A stretch of 64,000 nucleotides of DNA from Bryum argenteum (taxonomy: Eukaryota; Streptophyta; Bryopsida; Bryales; Bryaceae): NCBI GenBank assembly GCA_037043015.1, contig CM073323.1, forward strand, positions 26,254,758 through 26,318,757. Reading direction: 5' to 3'. Under the pieces are notes generated by a model that saw only the letters and a program-made list of their open reading frames with translations, was not told the DNA's origin and made no database searches. The number at the start of each line of letters is the position of its first letter. The stretch's first letter is position 1. This document shows positions 60,390 through 64,000 of the stretch, in pieces. Made by a program: the position numbers and the translations under genes.

Positions 60390-60565
60390 GGCGCAGTTCT
60401 GCGTTTCACAGAACTCCGCCCGCGCGAACGAACCGCGCGCGCAACTGCGCGCAGTTGCGTGGTTCTGCGTGAGTTGCGCAGTTCGCGCAGAACCGCGCGA
60501 CTGCACGCAGTTGCGCGCGCGGTTCGTTCGCGCGGGCGCAGTTCTGTGAAACGCAGAATTGTGCC
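60390..60565. repeat. GC-rich hairpin, 80-bp arms, 16-nt loop
   Basis: Arm 60390-60469 pairs with 60486-60565 with only a handful of mismatches (for example TTTCACAGAACT...CGCGCGAACGAACC against its inverse). It is strongly GC-rich and full of GCGC/CGCG, inside an AT-rich region, and is preceded by degenerate TTGCAAGTTTTGAAGTTGAA repeats (60220-60365). It lies 460 bp before the Helitron reading frame. Confidence 0.92.
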
Positions 60566-60796
60566 GATTGATGTTCCTTTTCTTTTTTCTTTCTTTTTTT
60601 TTTCTTTTTTTTTTTCAAAATTTAAAACCTAAATTTATTATTCTTTTGGAATGATGATTGGTGAAGCACAATGCATTGGAGGTAAACTTCTTGGAGTGGA
60701 GCAAGTGGTGGTAAACTTCTTGGAGTGGAATCTCTTGGAGCACAAGTCTAAAAGGTATTATCATTGACTTTACTCTTGTGATTTTAAAAAGATTGA

Positions 60797-60996
60797 ATTT
60801 AGGATTTATAGTAGGATTTTTTTTCCTACACTAAATCCTACTTTATAATAATTTTTGAAATCTTTGTTGGATTTATAGGGTTTAGAATAGGATCTTTGTT
60901 ATCCTATAATAAATCTTATATTTTTGATAACCTTCCTTGAAATTTTGTAAACTTTATATGATTTATGATAGGATCTTCATCATCCTATCATAAATC
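60797..60996 (+). other. Three serial AGGAT...ATCCT hairpins in the Helitron leader
   Basis: At 60801-60839 (14 of 16 pairs), 60884-60915, and 60960-60996 (15 perfect pairs, GATTTATGATAGGAT with a 7-nt loop). The three share the words TAGGAT and ATCCTA and look like serial copies of one element just upstream of the first ATG of the Rep frame. Just before them, GGTAAACTTCTTGGAGTGGA is duplicated (60681-60730). Confidence 0.7.
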
Positions 60997-61024
60997 CTAC
61001 TTTTTTTTAGTGTCTTTTTAGACA

Positions 61025-64000
61025 ATGGCACGTGCTTTGTCTACCATTGATAATTTTCTAGATGTCAATGTTGATAGTGTTGGATCAATGTGCATCCAAT
61101 GTCCAAAATGTTTGGCATTTCGTTTTAAAAAAGAAAAAAATACCATTTGTTGTTACAATGGCAAAATTGCCAATGAACATGTTAATCACCCAATCGTCCA
61201 TCCAATGCTCAATGAGCTTTATATGGGCACTACACCTAAATCTCGAGAGTTTATTAAATATATTCGAAAGTATAATCAAGCTTTTGCATTTACGAGTATG
61301 AGAAGTAAGTTTCAATCTAGCCAAGTTGAAGGTAGAGGGGTATATACTTTTCGTGCAAACGGAGAATTATGCCACCACATTGGAAATTTACAACCCGATT
61401 TAGACCAAGGTGCTAAATTTGCACAAATTTATTTCTTGGATGATGGTTTACAAACGAATCGTCGTATGGAGATTTTTGATGATCTTCATCGTGATACTCT
61501 TAATAACATTCAAGAACTTTTAGAATCCGTAAATGCATTAGTTCGAGGTTTTAAGTCTTCGCTTGATGTTCTTCAAAGGGGATCAAACATGGGACTTCGT
61601 ATCTCCGGTGAAGTTCTTTCTGGAGAACATCCCCGTCGATATAATCGCCAAGTAGTTCCAGAAGTTGTTGCTATTGTTCTTGACGAACAATACATGAATT
61701 TAGGTAGAGATATTATTCTTCACCAACATGGTGGAAAGTTACTACGAATAAAAGAAATTCACCCAACGTACGATGCTTTATCCTATCCTTTGTTATTTCC
61801 AGAGGGACAATGTGGATGGTCACCAACTTTTAAAGCAAATACTGGAGTGACTTTAAAGTCATATGTCCAATATTTGCTTCAAAAGCGACCGGAATCTAAT
61901 GTACTACATAGGGCTGGTAGATTATTCCAAAGAATATGTGGTAGATCAATATTTACGTGTAGAACATGAAAATTTGTTATTCATTAGACAACATCAAAAT
62001 GAACTTCGTGCAGAATGCTATCAGGGGATTGTAGATGCTTTGCAGGAGGACAATAGAGCACGCATTGGGCGTCGCATTGTCTTACCCGCAACATTTATTG
62101 GCTCCCCTCGATACATGCAAAAACTTTTTCATGATAGTATGGTTTTGGTTAGAGTTTTAGGAAAACCCGATTTGTTTGTGACAATGACGTGTAATCCGAC
62201 CTGGCCTGAGATTCTTAATGAGCTTGAACCAGGTCAAAGTCCTCCAGATCGTCCAGATGTTGTTGTACGTGTTTTTGAACTTAAATTAAAAACTTTGATG
62301 GATGAGATTACCAAGAAGAATGTCATGGGAGAGACAATTGCTTTTTGTTACACTATTGAGTTTCAAAAACGTGGTCTTCCTCATGCACACATTCTTCTTT
62401 GGTTAAAAGACAAGGTCAATGACTGTCACCTTATAGATAGAATAGTATGTGCTGAGATTCCCGATTTAGATAGACAACCTCAATTGTATGCCGCAGTTGC
62501 CAAACATATGATGCATGGACCTTGTGGTTTGGACAATCCCAATTGTCCATGCATGGAAGACAATAGTAGATGTACAAAAAACTATCCTATGCAAGTTCGA
62601 GATACTACTGAGGTAGATGGTGATGGTCATGTTTTATACCGTCGTCGAAACCAAGGTCGATATGTCGAGAAACGTGTACATGGACAAATTGTTCGCTTAG
62701 ACAATCGATGGGTTGTACCATACAATCCATATTTGATAGGTCGATTTAATTGTCACATTAATGTGGAAATTTGTAGTTCGGTAAAAACAATCAAATACCT
62801 CCACAAGTATATTTTTAAAGGTCCAGATCGTGGTGTTGTAGAAACAGATGAAGTTGTAGATGAGATTAAAGATTTCTTGGAAGGTCGTTATGTGGCTGCC
62901 CAAGAAGCATGTTGGAGACTTTTTGGTTTTGAAACTAACAATAAGAGTCATAATATTTGTCGTTTACCCGTTCACTTTCCTGGTCAACAATATGTTACTT
63001 TTGAGGAGGCAACATCTTTGCAAACGGTGATTGATCAAAATCTTTGAGACTAAACTCACTAAGTTTTTTGAGCTCAATTGCCACATTCGTGCCTTGATTG
63101 CTTCTGGCAATCAAGGCAATCATATGCTTCTTCGTTACATGGATCTTCCACTCCATTACAAGTGGGATGTGAAGAAAAACATGTGGGAAAGAAGACTACG
63201 TAATATTAAAGTTTTTGGTAGGATAAATATGGTTCCCATGGGTACCGAAGTATTTTACTTACGTTTGTTGTTGACTCATGTTGAGGCACCAACTTCATTT
63301 GATGACCTACTTTGTTTTAATGGTATTGTGCATTTAACGTACAAAGCCGCTTGTATTGCAAGAGGACTTTTACATGATGATATTGAGTGGGAAAATTGTC
63401 TACAAGAGGCAACTCTCATTGCGTTGCCTAAGCAAATTCGGCGGTTGTTTGCAACACTTCTTGTGTTTGGACAACCACTAGATCCTCTTAGTTTATTAAG
63501 GAGTCATCTTGATGTTATGTCTGATGATTGGCGCAATGATCAAAATCGCTATTGCAAAGCGATTTTGTCCATTGAAGAATATTTGTCATCATCGGATAAA
63601 CATCTTACAGATTTTTTTAATATCGAAGAATTGAATGAGTTTGGTTATCCAAACATTGTTGATGTTGGTAGTGATACCAATGACAATATTGATTTTGATA
63701 ACCAAAACATTACTTTTCTAGAAGAGGATGTAGGTAGACTCAACGAAGAACAAAACATTGTTTTTAATGCAGTGACCTCTGCTGTTTTAAATTCTGATTC
63801 TTCAAATAGGCTTTTCTTTTTAGATGGTCCTGGTGGTACAGGTAAGACTTTTTTGTATAACACCATATTAGGTTATCTTCGTGGTCGTAATGTCAAGTGT
63901 ATGGCAATGGCAACAAGTGGAATTGCCGCATGCCTTTTGAATGAAGGGCGAACGGCACATTCATCTCTTGCTATTCCTTTACAGTTGCACGATGCATCAA
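61025..64000 (+). mobile_element. Helitron rolling-circle transposon, 5' coding part (runs off window)
   Basis: The Rep/helicase coding region identifies a Helitron. The 5' TC end could not be located; the leader at 60570-61020 holds a pyrimidine tract and hairpins. The 3' CTRR end lies outside the window. Coding divergence is low, with two frame slips over 3 kb, so the insertion is fairly young. Confidence 0.9.
61025..64000 (+). pseudogene. Helitron Rep/helicase gene with two frame slips, 3' end outside window
   Basis: Three open stretches in different frames follow each other: 61025 to about 61929, about 61930 to 63043, and about 63044 to the window end. The N-terminal part has a CPKC zinc-like motif and the family phrase FPEGQCGW. 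The Rep part shows TMTCNPTWPEI, the HUH-type motif LPHAHILLWLKD (62380-62400) and the paired tyrosines of KYLHKYIFKG (62793-62818), which cut and join DNA strands in rolling-circle transposition. The PIF1-like helicase begins later; its Walker A is GPGGTGKTFLY (about 63826). Both slips are single extra bases in runs of A (near 61930) and T (near 63045), so they may be real damage or base-calling errors. Confidence 0.88.

Noticed and set aside
1-64000. LTR retrotransposons or other virus-like elements
   Set aside because: No long terminal repeats, primer sites, or Gag, protease, integrase or reverse transcriptase motifs were seen.

Overview
This window is nuclear DNA of a land plant. The host genes contain many GT-AG introns, about 100 bases to 1 kb long. 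The intergenic DNA is AT-rich and full of small DNA transposons. Recognisable proteins include a plant-type RAD9, an ATJ6/DNAJC9-type J-protein, an RING-H2 ubiquitin ligase, an F-box protein with an enlarged local copy history, a plastid lumen-type protein and a 2-oxoglutarate/Fe(II) oxygenase. A bryophyte-like plant would fit the compact introns and the F-box type, but the species cannot be fixed from sequence alone. No rRNA, tRNA, CRISPR array, LTR retrotransposon or other virus-like element was recognised.

Layout. 0-1.6 kb: 5' part of a minus-strand gene for an acidic, lysine-rich protein. 2-6 kb: AT-rich spacer with a purine tract and a 42-bp tandem repeat. 7-15.1 kb: the gene-dense part, with RING-H2 (+), RAD9 (-, 9 exons) and an ATJ6-like J-protein (-, 5 exons). 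16.7-24.5 kb: small inverted-repeat elements, a possible secreted peptide, and a ~620-bp broken copy of the 5' end of the F-box gene. 23.8-29.1 kb: F-box gene (+, 2 coding exons) and a lumen-targeted protein gene (+, 8 exons). 30-35 kb: a 973-bp TTAA-flanked element, a small membrane protein candidate and a broken 3' copy of the F-box gene. 36.1-41.2 kb: a complete 11-exon 2OG oxygenase gene (-) that is almost invisible as open frames; its sixth intron holds a nearly perfect 51-bp hairpin. 42-60 kb: mostly repeats, including several TTAA-flanked element families, a nested insertion with a dated order, a ~180-bp satellite-like array, minisatellites and hairpins. 60.4-64 kb: a GC-rich 80-bp-arm hairpin followed by a Helitron Rep/helicase gene that runs off the window.

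Exon models were built by eye from splice sites and reading phase. In each multi-exon model marked high confidence, every junction keeps phase and the conserved motifs of the family fall in the right order. The genes do not form one pathway. RAD9 (DNA-damage checkpoint clamp) and the ATJ6/DNAJC9-type protein (a histone co-chaperone family in animals) sit next to each other on the same strand and both act in the nucleus, but the sequence gives no proof of a shared role. The most interesting material is the repeat biology: an element family cut into exact TTAA sites, a second family with 4-bp target duplications proven by an empty site, an intronic long hairpin, a local satellite array, and a RING gene whose two introns are both in-frame and stop-free.
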